A stretch of 64,000 nucleotides of DNA from NCBI GenBank assembly GCA_905221605.1, contig CAJNDS010002519.1:66501-130500 (forward strand), read 5' to 3'. Below, in pieces: positions 10,680 to 23,304 of this stretch. The DNA is from Symbiodinium natans (taxonomy: Eukaryota; Sar; Dinophyceae; Suessiales; Symbiodiniaceae). The translations under genes were made by a program, and so were the position numbers. Below the pieces are notes generated by a model. The model saw only the letters and a program-made list of their open reading frames with translations, did no database searches and was not told the origin of the DNA. Positions within the stretch are counted from its first letter, which is position 1, and every line of letters starts with the position of its first letter.

Positions 10680-13600
10680 GGACCGCTCCCAAAACATCGA
10701 GCCGGCAGAGTTCCTTGCATTTGCAGGCAAAGGGGGGGTGGGTCAGACTCTGAGAAGTTTCCCCGCGTGCCTGTATACTTCGTGCTGGCGCCTCAGCGCA
10801 GGTACGGTCCTTGCTGTGAGCAATGCCACCAATGCACGGGAAATCTTTGACTCCTTGGACGTGTCGGCAGTGATGCGACTCCGACCCATGCAGCTGCTGC
10901 TTGGTCGAGTTGAGGGTCAAGGCGGTTAAGGGTGTTTGTCCGACAGTGGTGCGAACTCTTGCTTCCCTCCTGCTTCCTGACTTGCAATGTGGAAGATGCG
11001 AGAGATTCAGGTTGGTCGTCACGGCAGAAGTGGTGGACTTGCCGCTGCTGCGGCAGCTGGTGGCCGTGGAATTTCCAGGGGTGACGCTTGTGAGCAAAAT
11101 GAGCTGCTGGCACAAGAAGCCCTCCAGACAGTCTACCAGGCAACTCATTTGTCATTTTGTCATTTTGTCATTTTGTCATTTGTCCAGTTCCCGGGCCCCG
11201 TGGGTGCCAAGGATCTCGCTGTTGGAGACGATTGACCTCTCCATGACACCCGGCCGAACTTGAGAGACCTTGATCACCCTGGACCCTCTTTTCCATCACT
11301 TCCCGCTCAACTAGATTCTCCATGTTGGGACCCAGAAGAAGGTTGCCAGGGACCTGCGCAATACGCAAAGACCGGGAACACGGCCCAGGGATGGCGTCGT
11401 CAACCGAGCCGAGTTCGAGCAATTCACGTGGAGGTGGCGCAACTGTCGCAGCTGATGCAGTTGTCTTTGCGCATCTTGCACTGATTTCCTCTGTCCGCAC
11501 GGGCAGCCTTGAAATTGAAAGCCACTGCCCGTTGACAGCATGGAACCACCCTACCACGCAGCCCCTTTGATTTTGGTCCGACGCAGGTACTTGGCACTTT
11601 CAGCGCCGAGCGTGATGGACGCCGCTGGGCTGCTGGAGCACTTGATATCGCCCTGACAGCAAAGAAGAAGTATGTTGAACTTGCCGGTGCCCTTGTCGCA
11701 AAACCGGCAAGGAAGAACATAAAAGGAACAGACATGAAAAGTCCACATGTCCTTAGCTTCCCCCTATGGTGGCGTCAGACCTGACAACCAGGAAACTTGC
11801 ATCAAGCAAGTAAAACCGGCCAAACGAATGCATAGCGCGAGCGAGCTAGCATAGCGAGCACCCACCCGCATCACCATGAGAGCAATTGACCCACAAAACA
11901 GAAAGACACAATTGTACATCCCATTTCCGATACTCAAGCTTTCCGTCACCCAAACTTTCCGTCACCCAAGGCCTTCTCTGACCTCGACATCTGCCAGGTT
12001 GGTACTGTGGTGTCCGATCAGTTGGCAGTTCTCACGCAGCCACTCGCCGCCTAAAGATCGCTCCAATGTCAATGTTAAGTGTGTGCCTTTCCAGCCAGCG
12101 TAGACCTTAGAGTTTGTTAAGTTGTTCCTGCTTTCATGCTTGAGACTGCGTCAGTTTCTTTGCCACGTATGACTTTCAAAACTTCGTATGGATACGTGTT
12201 GGAACTAGTTATTGTGGTCAGCAGTGAGGTCTCCGACTGTGGTAGTGCTCCGGGCGCTTCTGGCCTCCCGCTTTCGTCAGCAAGAGCATGCGATCTTTGC
12301 TTCAGCCGACCTGAACAGCAACGACTTCATCTCGCTTCAAGTGCACTTGGCAGCACTCAGGCGGGGTGCCTTGAGGAGGCGCCCCAAGTTCGAGTTCCAA
12401 AGGGTTGCACATATTCCAGGGATGTGGGTTGAACGAGGGCATGGCGCCAAACATGTATCTCGAGCAGCCACCCTAACTCCAAACTCCAAAGGCCCGATCG
12501 CCCAAAGGGCCCCTCGACCTGGTTGTGAGATGTTGTGTTTGCGGGCCATCCAAGGAGTTCGCGACCTTGTTGCAAGATATGTTCATTGGGGCGACCGATG
12601 CCGCCACCTTGCCTGAGCCTTACAGGGCAAGAAGGCAGATGGTCAAGCAAGTTGCTTCATGTTGCTTCACCAGATGATCAGAAAAAGGCGGAAGCAACAG
12701 GACTCGAGTCAAGGGGAATCGGGGCACTTCGGGAAAAAGGCATTTGCGTCCTTGTTTTGTGGCAACTTGTTGCAGCAAGAGCCGAATCAGGCAGTCGTGA
12801 TGGGGTTGACGTAATTTGTAGTTGGGCCGTTCGGGCAGACTGCTCTCGAAGGTTTGAGACTCTCGACACGGACTCATCCGCGGCCCTGTCCCGTGCGGAG
12901 ATGCATGTGGTATCTGGGAACGAACTGAAGCTCTTTGATTTTCGGAGGCAGGGCCAGTGTCGGTGTCAGGGATGCAGCGACAGAGATCCGGGAGACGTTG
13001 CTTTGATGCTAGGATCAGCACACACGACCCCAGCCAGCTGCGTAAAGTGCATCGCTTGTAAAAAATCTAAAGGGGGGGTTCTGCGAGGCTTATCGCCTGG
13101 ACATTTGACAACCCTGACGCTCGAGATGACTGAAGCAGGGTCCTGTCGGGGTCTGCTTGCTGCGGTTTGCTGACCTGCAAGTTGCGCAAATCTTACTGTG
13201 ATCGTATGTTGCTTTGTAGTGCTAGAATGGAGTGGTATAGACAGTCTATGGCATTGATGACGCATGCGTGCTTAGGAGAACACCTTTCAAGTCGCTGACT
13301 TCGATGGCAATGGCCTCGTCTCTGAGCTGGTGCCCCCTTAGCTCTTGCGAATTCACTGCGCGGAGTGCGGATGATCGGGCGAGGCTCTTGTTTAGTTTTT
13401 CCCTCATCTCTTGGAAGGAGCTGCAGCGTCTCGGCTGCCGCAGCCTGGCGCTGCGCGGCAACGTCACAGCGGCGACGGCGGGGTGGTTTGAGTGGGATAT
13501 GCTGGGATGGAGTGTTGAGGAGAATCCTTGCTTTGGGAATCATCGCCCAAGAAGGTCTTCCGAGCCGTGGATGAAGCTCTGGTGGGTGAGGCCACCCTGA

Positions 13601-16600
13601 CGCGGCAAAGCTCTGCCATGCCGCTGCTCATGGGAATGCCATGTCAATGTTTGACATTGACGGGCACTGCTCGGCTGCTCTGTGTGGAGCAGGTTTCTGT
13701 CGACGATTTTGGTCTGGCCGTCGGCTCCGTTGAGGCGAGTCCCCGCGTTTTGTGTCTTTTCGAATCTTCAATTTGCATTTAGCTGGAACATGTCGCAACC
13801 TTTGCCGTGTCTTTGCAAAGATGAGTCGTGGCCTCAGCTGGTTGTTCCTGGGCAGCGAGGTCCTCGGGCTGCGAGCGCTGGTGCAGTCCGTCTTCAGTGC
13901 TGGGGTTGAGGTGGGCAAAGTGTGTGTTTCGAGCCTGGAGTGCTCTGGAGTTTCGTGCTCCCTGCTGCCGAGCAGTCTTCGTGCCGGCCGCTCTAGGCTT
14001 CTGTGCGATTTCATGCTTGTCAAGCTGCTTGTGTACAAGCCACAGGCCTTTCTCTCCTTCGACGCAAATGGTGATCGCCTGTTGCAGCGCTCGGAGTTCG
14101 AGGCCTTTCCAACAGAGAGCACAGAGGGCTAAGCTTGTCATCAAGGCTAGTTATTTGCTACTAAGGTCGGACGGTTCCATGAGGTTCCATTCAAGGAAAG
14201 TTCAAGGTGCGCTTCTATGTGCAGCTCTCTCTTGAGGTCATGGCCACAGCATTGGCAATCAGCGGTGACAATGTAGAGTCTTGGCGAAAATTTTTCTTGA
14301 CTGCAGTGCCTTTGGTCTGAACCGAGACACCACCACGTTGAATTAGAGGCGAGGGTGCAAGCCGAACCTCCTCGAACATGTTCGATGTGGCAGTAATTGC
14401 TTTTGTGCATTTCAGAAAAGATGGACTTACATCATGACTTCATCGTGCCATTTCATTCTGATGCATTGGCGCACCTGCCAACTTTAGCTGCTGAAATGCC
14501 TGGTTGTAGCTAGGCAAGCGTAGACAGGGAGCTGTTGTCGCTACCTCAACTACCCCAACAGTGCGGCAGGCTTATCAGGAAGGTGCACTTCTTGCTTTCC
14601 CTGCCAAGAAGTCGAAGTCTCAACATAGTGCCGGTGCATCGCGAGCGCCCACAGTAACCACTATTTGATGTTGCCCCACTTGCCTCACTTGCTTTTCAGG
14701 AAGAGCTAATGAATGTTGCGCCTCTTGCCTCCCTTTCCCACTTGCTGGCCCGGAAGAGTTCATTGAACTTACCCCACTTGCCCCGCTTGCCTGGCATGGC
14801 TTTATTGGCAAGGGGGGCACGCTCTGACCCAGACACATGTCTGCCTCAAACCGCGCCGTCTTTGAGGCAGACCTTGTGGCTGGGGCCAGGGCCACACCAC
14901 CGAACATGGGGCAAGTGGGGCAAGTGGGGCAAGTGGGACAAGTGGGCAAGCGGAGGCAAGCCGCGCAAGTGGTGTTCAACGGCTTACATAGGGCAAGTGG
15001 GTCAAACGGGGCAAGTGGCACATGTTGTTGTCCGCTTCCAGACCGAAGCAAGTGGGGCAAGTGGGGCAAGCGGGCAAGTGACAGAAAACAGTTAGCGGTG
15101 CAGGTTTGCATGCCACCGTGTCGCCTGATTGTCAGGATGGCTTGTTCGATTCCTTGGCCAGCCGACGCTTGTTCTCATCAGCTCGCCAGTATCCAGGGCA
15201 AGTCTAGCTCGTTGCTATGTCTCAGTTTTGGGCAGAATATGTTTGACTTGATTTTGCGGCATGGAGGGACGTTAGAGTCATAGACATCTTTCCAGACGCC
15301 AGCTGGTTTGAAATGAAGTCTTTGGCTTGCACAAGAGAGGTAATGCTGATGTGGTGCATATGGACATTTTCCTACTGGCAGCGAACGGCCTCGCTGAGTT
15401 TCGCAGCCTTTTGAGGGACAGCTGCTTGGAGGTTAAATGTTGCCCTCGGAGTTTCAATGTTTCCGATATTGCGCCACTCGCATGTTTCCAGGCCGCATGA
15501 ACACCCTTGCTCGGACTGACCTGGTTGCTGGAGGCTACCGAGACGTTCGGGAGGCTCTGCTGGACTTTGACACCACGCCGCCCTGGAACGAAGTGTCGTA
15601 TGAGGCGAGTGACAAGCAAGAGACCGCATCGCTGCTAGTCACTGCTAGTCTGCGATCCGAGAGTCTTGGACATGGTGGACTTTGCCAAAAGCAAGAAGCT
15701 GTCTCTGAAAGCTGGAAGGAGTTCTATGCCTGGTGCGTAGCCCGACTGCAGATGCCAACATCCCTCATTCCTGAGATCTTTGCTGATCTGGACTGCCCGT
15801 GTGATTGTTTATGACGTGAACAGCTTCCCTTTGACAGTTTGCCTGGAGTGGTTTGATTTCTTGATTGGCTGGAAGACACAGCAGTTGTTTGAAGGGAAGT
15901 CCTCTGTGCCTGTTGCGACAGCATCCTATCGCCAGGACACCCGAAAGGAGGGGTTGCTTCGATCCTCGCATTTTGAGATGCAACTTGGAGCTTGAATCGT
16001 GAGGGGTGGATTTCGGAGACAGTTCACAGCCGCTTAGCATAGCCAATGCGCGAGGACAACAATCGAGTTGCAGTGCGACGCCATGCCCGATGCCTAAGGC
16101 TGCTCTCAGCGGAGGTGAGTGCTCGGAGTTTCGGTGCTTGGCAAGCATCCATGAGGTTGCGTTGATCTCCTCAATCTAGTTGGACTGTTAGTTTTTTCAC
16201 ACATCATGACTCCCAAAGATTCTGAAATCTTCCTTCAGGTGAGCGGCGTAAGCGTAAAGGCTAAGCCCCCCAGCGTCCTCCGACATCTAGTGTTAGTGCA
16301 TTCCCAGATTACGAGGCATGGTTGTACGACAGGATGGTTATCCGCCACATTCCGCGACCCAGGCCAACTGTTGGGCTCTGCTTTGGGCGATCTGGCGGCA
16401 GCTTTTGACGAGGCCGATGGTGAGGGCGACGGCAGCTCGGCATCGCAAATCTCAAACGCAGTATTATGAACACATCCACCAGCAAGGGGTGCTGCCCTTT
16501 CGAGACTTGAGAAGGGACAGGGGGGGGGGGGGGGGTTTGGGAGCTCAAATACCGTCCATCTAGTGTCCAGAGCATCTCTTGCTTTTCCGAACTGAGTAGT

Positions 16601-17300
16601 AGACAACGATGTGGTGAGCTTGCGAGGAAATGGCCTGGTGACGCTCGAGGAGTTGACGCGACTGGTGTCGCCTCTGGGGGTGAGATCCGCCAACGTCGCA
16701 AAACTCTTCACGGCTGCCCAGCTGCCACGAGTCAAGGGATCAGACGGGGCCGCACCTGTGAGCTGTAAGGGAGAGTAGAGTGCACACGAGTGTCAGTGAG
16801 TGGAGCCTTTGAAATTTATGGTGCTGTTTGGACGGTGCTGTTTTGCCAGAGTGAGTCTGAGTGAGTGACTGCTCCTTTCGTGACTTCTCTGCCAAGGAGC
16901 TGGATGTGGACCGCATTGGATCCTTGACGATCCTTGACCCAACGGAGACAGATACTTCATGATCCACGCGAGGCAGATGCGGAGTGCTGGAGCCGATGTT
17001 GCCAAGACTCGGCGGTGGAGGTTTTTCTAAATTTTTAAAGGAGTACTATGCAGCAGCACAGATCCGACCATGGGAACTCAGGAAGGTGCAGTTCGAGGTT
17101 ATGTCGCTGCCAAACCACATCTTCCGGTTGAGCAACGCCGAGTTTGAGCCGGACCGGCTTGACGAACAGCGCTCTCCGAGCCATGCCCATGCAGATGCTT
17201 GAAAATGTGGCGTTCCCTTGCCATTCTTATCATTTTGGAAGGACCGCATCCACGTCTACGAAATGAGGCTTTTCCGCGACCTCGACTGCCTCTCTGAGCT
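10680..17300 (+). CDS. EF-hand repeat exons, part 2
   Basis: Further + strand exon-like segments resemble EF-hands. These include about 10680 (NIEPAEFLAFA), 12212-12330 (ending SADLNSNDFISLQ), 12840-12920 with loop DTDSSAALSRAE at 12865-12900, and DFDGNGLVS from 13297 completed as ELQ after a GA-AG intron at 13324-13417. Others are about 13551 (VFRAVDEALVGEATLTRQ), 14044-14115 with loop DANGDRLLQRSE at 14061-14096, about 16400 (FDEADGEGDGSSA), about 16633 (GNGLVTLEELTRLV) and about 16899 (ELDVDRIGSLTILD). They continue the same module type as 1-5.5 kb on the same strand, so a single very large calcium-binding protein gene is possible; two or more paralogous genes cannot be excluded. The 3' end is unclear, around 17.0-17.8 kb. 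No motif besides EF-hands is recognised. Confidence 0.5.
11150..11183. repeat. Short ATTTTGTC tandem repeat
   Basis: Four consecutive units of an eight-base motif (TCATTTTG) lie just upstream of an AG acceptor-like site. Confidence 0.8.
14671..15081. repeat. Inverted minisatellite based on GCAAGTGGG
   Basis: The left part (14671-14800) carries the unit as CCCACTTGC, and the right part (14909-15081) carries many GCAAGTGGG copies in forward orientation. The region between has little of the motif. The two arms are complementary and could pair in RNA or single-stranded DNA. It lies between EF-hand exons, so it is probably intronic. Confidence 0.75.
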
Positions 17301-18544
17301 GCCCTGCGACCTGCCTGTTGCCAGCTGCCCGGCCCGACCTGGCCTAACTGACAGTCGTGCTCGTAGCTGCCAGGCTGGAGCGCTCATGTCTGTGCTGCTT
17401 TGCTTTAGGCTGTCTTCTGCACTCTGCGAGCGCATGGCAGCTCAGGTGGCCATTTTCTCCTGCTGCAGGAAGGAACAGCAGTGGACCCCAATGAGACAGC
17501 AATGGTGTGGGACTCTGCTACGCGTTTCTGGGCGAGCCGGCGTCGGGTTTTGTCGAATTTTTTCCTGTCGCTTCTCCAGGTCTACAGCGACGTGAGCTCT
17601 GGCCGCGCCTTCGACGGGAACTTCTCGTCGAGGTGGGTCTCACAATGTGGTCCCTGCAGGTGGGCCCGCGCTTCAGACAGCTCAGACACTTGAACTTGGT
17701 GAAATTGGGACACACTGGCCACCCTGACCCTTTGCCAATGCAAGTTCGGGCAACGCCCTACGATGCCCTGTATCAACCCTATTGACAGTGCAGCTTCCCC
17801 ATACCTTGGTTTTTGCTGGGCTCATCAGGTCTCTGTTGAATTCGTGTGTTAGAACCTCTGCCCGGCCATCCGCAGGATAGAGGAAGCCTGGATAGGCTGC
17901 AAGTTTGATCTCCAGATTGAGGCCGCCCACACCTTCACAGCACCTTCAACACTCACGATCAGAGAAGAGCAGTGAATCGATCTGTGGTCTGTAGAAAGAG
18001 GGTTTACCGAACAAGCTTGGGCCAGTAGAGGTTTCTTGTAAAGAGATCGTTATCATAGTGAGTCATACTTCGTGCAAGCTGTCCAGTATGCGCCGCGGCT
18101 TTCGCGATCAAAACCTGCAGCAGCAGGTAGCACCCCACTAGCATCAGTTTTATCTGATATCCCGCCAAGCACTCCGTTGCAGCCTAGAAGTAGCCGCCAC
18201 TTACCCATAGCTGCACTGCTTGGTTGTATCTGTGGCCCCCTTGGATCCTTGACGGACAACCGCTCATTGGTTGAATTCGCATTTTGGTAGACATGGCCGA
18301 GTCTGGAGATGTCCCTCGGCTTACAAGTTGACAGCACACGTAAACAGCAAGTTGGCTCTACACCCCATGCCAGGATCAGTTTAACACTGGCAAGCTTACC
18401 CATGGCATCCGCACCCATATCGATTGGAGAGAGTGCTCACAAGTCTCCGAAGACTTTCGAACATCGCAATAGATCCCTTCTGTCCCTCATCCTAGACTTT
18501 GGCTTTCTGATGCTTTCTGCCTCTATGCCGGTTCCCAGGTTCCC
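17300..18544. other. Spacer between the EF-hand region and the proteasome gene
   Basis: A possible last exon of the upstream gene lies near 17465-17700 (VDPNETAMVWDSATRFW) but is not recognised. From about 17800 to 18538 I see no exon. The last 60 bases before the RPT5 start are pyrimidine-rich and end CCCAG at 18538, a plausible acceptor for cis- or spliced-leader trans-splicing six bases before the ATG. Confidence 0.4.
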
Positions 18545-21500
18545 ATGACCGACGCCACGCCGGCCCCGGCTGCACCAGCAGCAGCTGGCGGCCTCGAGAG
18601 CGCTGACATCTGGGGCGAGGAGTGTTGGGATGCAGCAAAGACTTCCAAGCCTTCTTACAAGCCTTCCAAGAACTCACAAGAACTCAGAACCCGCCGCAGG
18701 ACGACATTGTCACGGCTGACCTCAAGAGGTCCAGCGTTGAGGAGTCATGCGCACAAAGTGTGCTATTAGCTTTGCTGCCAGGGGCAAGGATTTTCGAGCG
18801 TTGTCATGCCGTCAAGTTCGTAAAGTGGGACCAGGAGATCAATCAGCGTATTCGACTTCTGGACAACGATATCCGCGTCATGAAGAGTGGCTCGGTCGCT
18901 GATAGATGTTGGGACAACACATGCATTCTCCACGTCGCGCCACCATGGGGGTGGGCAATCGCTCGAACATTCAGGTGAACAGCAGCGCCTCACGCACGAG
19001 ATCAAGACCATCGAAGAGAAGACAAAAGACAACAAGGACCATGTTTGCTGATGCTTGTCGCGTGCTGTCAATGTCCAGCTTGAGGCATGTAAAAGAAGCC
19101 TCACATCAGATGCTCATAGCCAGTGGCAATTCCACTTTTACCGCCGTGATCCGAAGCCAACATTCCAGCAAGTAACCGCTGCTACCACAAACACTTGGGG
19201 AAACTTGCCTCAGTCTTATGCCTCATGCGCCCTTGCAGAAAAGGAGAAGATCAAGCTCAACCGCCAGCTGCCCCACCTGGTTGCAAACGTGGCCGAGATC
19301 CTGGAGTTGGAGCCGGACCAGGATGACGAGGCGCATGTGTGTACTGTAGGGAGTAGGCCCGAGTAGGCTCCATTGAGACGTAGATGGCACACCAGAGCGG
19401 CTTTTTTTTGGTCATTCTCCCTAAGATGGCAAAGGGTTTGCGCAGGCCGGTTGCTGGATTCATCCAGGCATCCAAAATCGCCTGTGCGCTATCAGTGCAA
19501 AGAGATAGGAGGATTTGCAAGGAGGGGTCCCAGGCACGCATTCAAGCTGAGTGTGGTCCTGCAGCAGGATGGCGCCATGCAAGACATTGACACCCAGCGG
19601 GATGGCAAGAGCATGGTAATCAAGACGACCACGAGGCATGGGGCCTGATTCACAGCGGTCTTGCTGCGAGAATCTCAAGTCAAGCAGCTTGGTTCTGTTG
19701 CAGGCAGACAATCTTCCTGCCCGTGATTGGTTTGGTGGAAGCGTCAGAGCTCAAGCCGACGCTGGGACTGGCCCGATGGAGGTTTTCTGCCAAAGGGCTT
19801 CGCAAATGTGGCAGTTCACCTTTTCATCTCAGCTGCTTGTGATGGCTTGTGTCGATGATGATGCTCTTTTGGTCCATCGTTCTGATGCCGTGCTGGAGCC
19901 ATCACATCAACTCAGGAATGACTTGGTGGGCGTGAACAAAGACTCCTACCTTGTCTTGGACAAGTTGCCCCCGGAGTACGACTCCCGCGTCAAGGCCATG
20001 GAGGCACCCAGGGCGCTAGGGCATGCAGAGGCATGCACTCGCGGCCGAAGTTAAAGGACTTATATCGGATCGACGTAGTGAGTGTCGAACGTGAAGCGAT
20101 GTTATGAGATGGTGCTAAGCAAAGCCTTTGACCCGTCAGAGGGCCTGTGCCGCTGTGTCAGCCATTGTTACAGCAACAGCAAGCAAGTCCTTGCTGAAAT
20201 CGTGTCAACATCTGGGTCCAAAGTGCATGTACGCTTTCCGAAGGGGTGTCGGATTCTGGGTTACGCTTTGTCCTGGTAGTTTGAAGGTAGGTCTTCAAGA
20301 ATTGAACAATTTAGGGCAAGCTTAAGGCTTTAAGTTAAAACCTGTAACTGAGGGTTGTGCTAGTTAGAAGATAGGATCTTCGAGGGCTGGACACTGCATG
20401 GCATAACATGGAAAGCTGAACCGCGCAATGCAATCAATCGAGCTTGTCCATGGGAGGTGGATGAGCGCCCAACGGACCAGTACAGCGACATTGGTGGTCT
20501 GGAAAAGCAGATCCAAGAGTTTCCTGGAGCATGTGTGCCAGCACGTAAAGTCAGGTTTCTTTCCTCTTTCCTCTCGATTTGCGTGGAAGTTCTGCTGTCA
20601 TTCTTTGCACCCAGCAAACCAAGCTCTCGCTTAGGTTGCAGGAGGCCATCGTGTTGCCCATGACCCACAAGGACTTTCTGCTCAGCCTTCTTCAGCTGCT
20701 TCCTTCTAAAAGAAGTAAAAAGGCACTTATTGTCCTTCCTTAGCTGCTGAGGTTTCGGTCCGAGATGGTTCGGTTGTCTCTGCCTTCTGCCGGGTCAGTT
20801 TCCAACAAGCGGTGTGTGCACTCCGCGAGGAGCGCTTCGAAAACATCGGCATCCAACCCCCCAAGGGTGTATTGATGCACGGGCCACCGGGTACCGGCAA
20901 AACCATGATGGCCCGAGCTTGCGCGGCCGCCACAAATGCCACCTTCCTGAAACTTGCAGGACCTGCACATGCTTTCTTGTGCTTGCTGCTAGCTGCTAGC
21001 TGTTCAGTCGAGTCGTCCAGCTGGCAGGACCCCAGCTGGTGCAGATGTTCATTGGCGACGGTGCCAAGATTGTTCGTGATGCTTTTGTCCTCGCAAAAGA
21101 GAAGCCTGCATGCAGTGCTTCTGGCTGATCCGCCAAAATCTTTGAGGTTTGGGTGTGTTCTCTTGTGTTCTCTGTCGATTTATTTGTCATCTCATCTCTT
21201 CTGAGGAAAGCACCGGCTATCATCTTCATTGACGAGTTGGATGCCATTGGCCAGAAGCGCTCCGGTGGCGGTGAGTTGTCCGGAGTTCGTGAGGTCCAGC
21301 GTACCATGCTGGAGCTGCTAAACCAGCTGGCTGCTCGGCATCGTGGGGTCTTGTTTTGAGAAGATGTGGTGAATGCCTTTAAAACTTTAACTCGCCGTCA
21401 ACTTGATGGAACACCTTCTGTTCGGGGTCTCACCACAGAAGCCCAGGACGGGTTCACTAACCAGACGACTGTGAAGATCATCGCGGCCACCAATCGCCCT

Positions 21501-23304
21501 GATACTCTGGACTGACACCCGATGCGATGTGCATGCGCGTTGCAGAACCAGCTCTCTGAGCCTCACGTCATGCACGTGCACAAATGTAAACACACAAGGC
21601 TGCAGGAAGAGTAACTAGTCGCGGTATCCACGGCATTCTTGTCAAAAAAGGCATCCTTTGAGTCTATAACTCTGACATTGCAAGTTGCAAGCGCCAACCC
21701 CTACCACAGAAGACCGAAACAGGACCCAGCTCTGCTCCGCTCCGGACGCCTGGACCGCAAGATCGAGCTCCCGCACCCGAACGAGGAAGCTTGGGGGAAG
21801 CCTGGGAATGCCTCTGGGAATGGGATGAGGGCTCATGAGGGTTCTTGAGGGCTCATTGCATGGACAGGGGCATGTTTCAGTGTTTCGATGCTGTCGCTGT
21901 GTGTGATTGGGATAAGGGCTCTGGGCTTCGCTGCAATGAATGTAGCCTGCCAGGACTCCCGCGCCCGCATCATGCAGATCCATTCCCGGAAGATGAACTA
22001 CAAGCCGCTTGCAGGAACAGCGGTTTTCCATTCCAAAAAGAGCCAAAACGGTGGGGCCCCCTTCTCGGCTCGAAAAGCAGGGGTGTAGGAGTGGTTGGGC
22101 AAAACTGTGGCCTCCCAACATGCAAAACCGCGGTTCCCAATCCTTCCCGAGACTATGACTCCGAATCCGAAACCGTGTAGCCCGAGATGTAGTGTAGGGG
22201 CAAAGAAGTGGAGCAGGACCTTTAGCCTTTGCTTTCTCCCCTTACCCGAAGCGAGAAGTGCTAACGAAGGCACTTCGTTTTGGATTGTTGAAGAGCCCAA
22301 GCAAGAGAATCAGCAAGCATGATGATACCCGACCAGAGCAACACCCAGAGTCCTGCGCAGTTTCCAGGCTGTGATCCGCAGACAATCGCACGCGCACACG
22401 GCTCGTCGGGCCTCATAGAACCCCGTATGACCCGTAGAGGCCCGGAGGGCGTGGTGACATGGTGCCCGAAGGAACCCATAGTCTACAGTGTCCACTCACA
22501 CAGGGTGCTGCTGCATCACGCTTTAATTGAGCTGATGCAGTCCAAGATCTTCAACAATGGACCATGTACAAGCCAGCCTCAGCACACCCTCAAAAGAGCT
22601 GCAATGCAGCTACAAATGCAGCACTTACAGCGCGTGTTGCTGATTGCCGATTGGTCGGTTCAGGTCGTGGTAGCGTGACATCTGTGGCAGCTGAGGAAAG
22701 ATGATGTGAACTTTGTCGAGCTAGCCCGCTCCACGGACGACTTCAACGGAGCCCAGCTCAAGGCGAGAACATGCACGGCGAGACCTCGATGGATTCTTGC
22801 CCAGCTGTGACTTGAAATCGAGTTGCAGACAGTCGATAGGCTTCCAGAATGATCTCGATGTAGTGAATGGGAACGGGCTGCCGAGATGACTGCGGGCAAA
22901 TTGCAGCCGTTTGTTTGCAACTGTGCTCCACAGGCTGTTTGCGTCGAAGCAGGCATGGAGGCCCTGGAGGGCCTGTGGGACACAAGTTGAAGTCGACATG
23001 GTTAAACGACAGTCTTCGGAACTAGCAAGCTGCGCAGCGAATGTGGCACAAGACCAAGCCCAGCAAACATGTGTGCCATCGTCCTGCGCTTGATCTTGGG
23101 GGCCCCTGGTTTCAAGGCACTTCGCCGCGGGGCAACAGAGTTGTGCCACGAGGACGGGGCGGCTTGCTAAGGGCTCAGGGTTATGGCAGTGAGCTTGGCC
23201 TGAGTTGTAGCCGAAGCACCATCGCCACCTTGGACCAGGACTATGTTGCTGGGATCGGTGCTGTCCAGGCGAAGAAGAAGAGCAACTTCAACTACTACGC
23301 CTGA
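18545..23304 (+). CDS. RPT5: 26S proteasome regulatory ATPase subunit RPT5 (PSMC3), 20 exons
   Basis: AAA+ ATPase of the hexameric 19S base that unfolds ubiquitinated substrates and threads them into the 20S core. Exons: 18545-18619, 18700-about 18714, 18835-18886, 18975-19036, 19244-19330, 19568-19635, 19704-19757, 19916-20003, 20457-20518, 20635-20671, 20830-20959, 21028-21100, 21206-21329, 21447-21509, 21723-21788, 21954-22003, 22696-22762, 22934-22960, 23117-23152, 23239-23304. They join to 1302 bases (433 residues plus TGA), close to the 423-439 residues usual for RPT5. Visible landmarks are the N-terminal coiled coil ([14 protein letters not shown]), OB part ([20 protein letters not shown]), Walker A GPPGTGKT, Walker [12 protein letters not shown], sensor AATNRPD, Arg-finger stretch [14 protein letters not shown], and the C-terminal HbYX-type tail NYYA that docks in the 20S alpha ring. 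Only the end of exon 2 is uncertain. Donors are mostly GA or GC. Confidence 0.95.
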
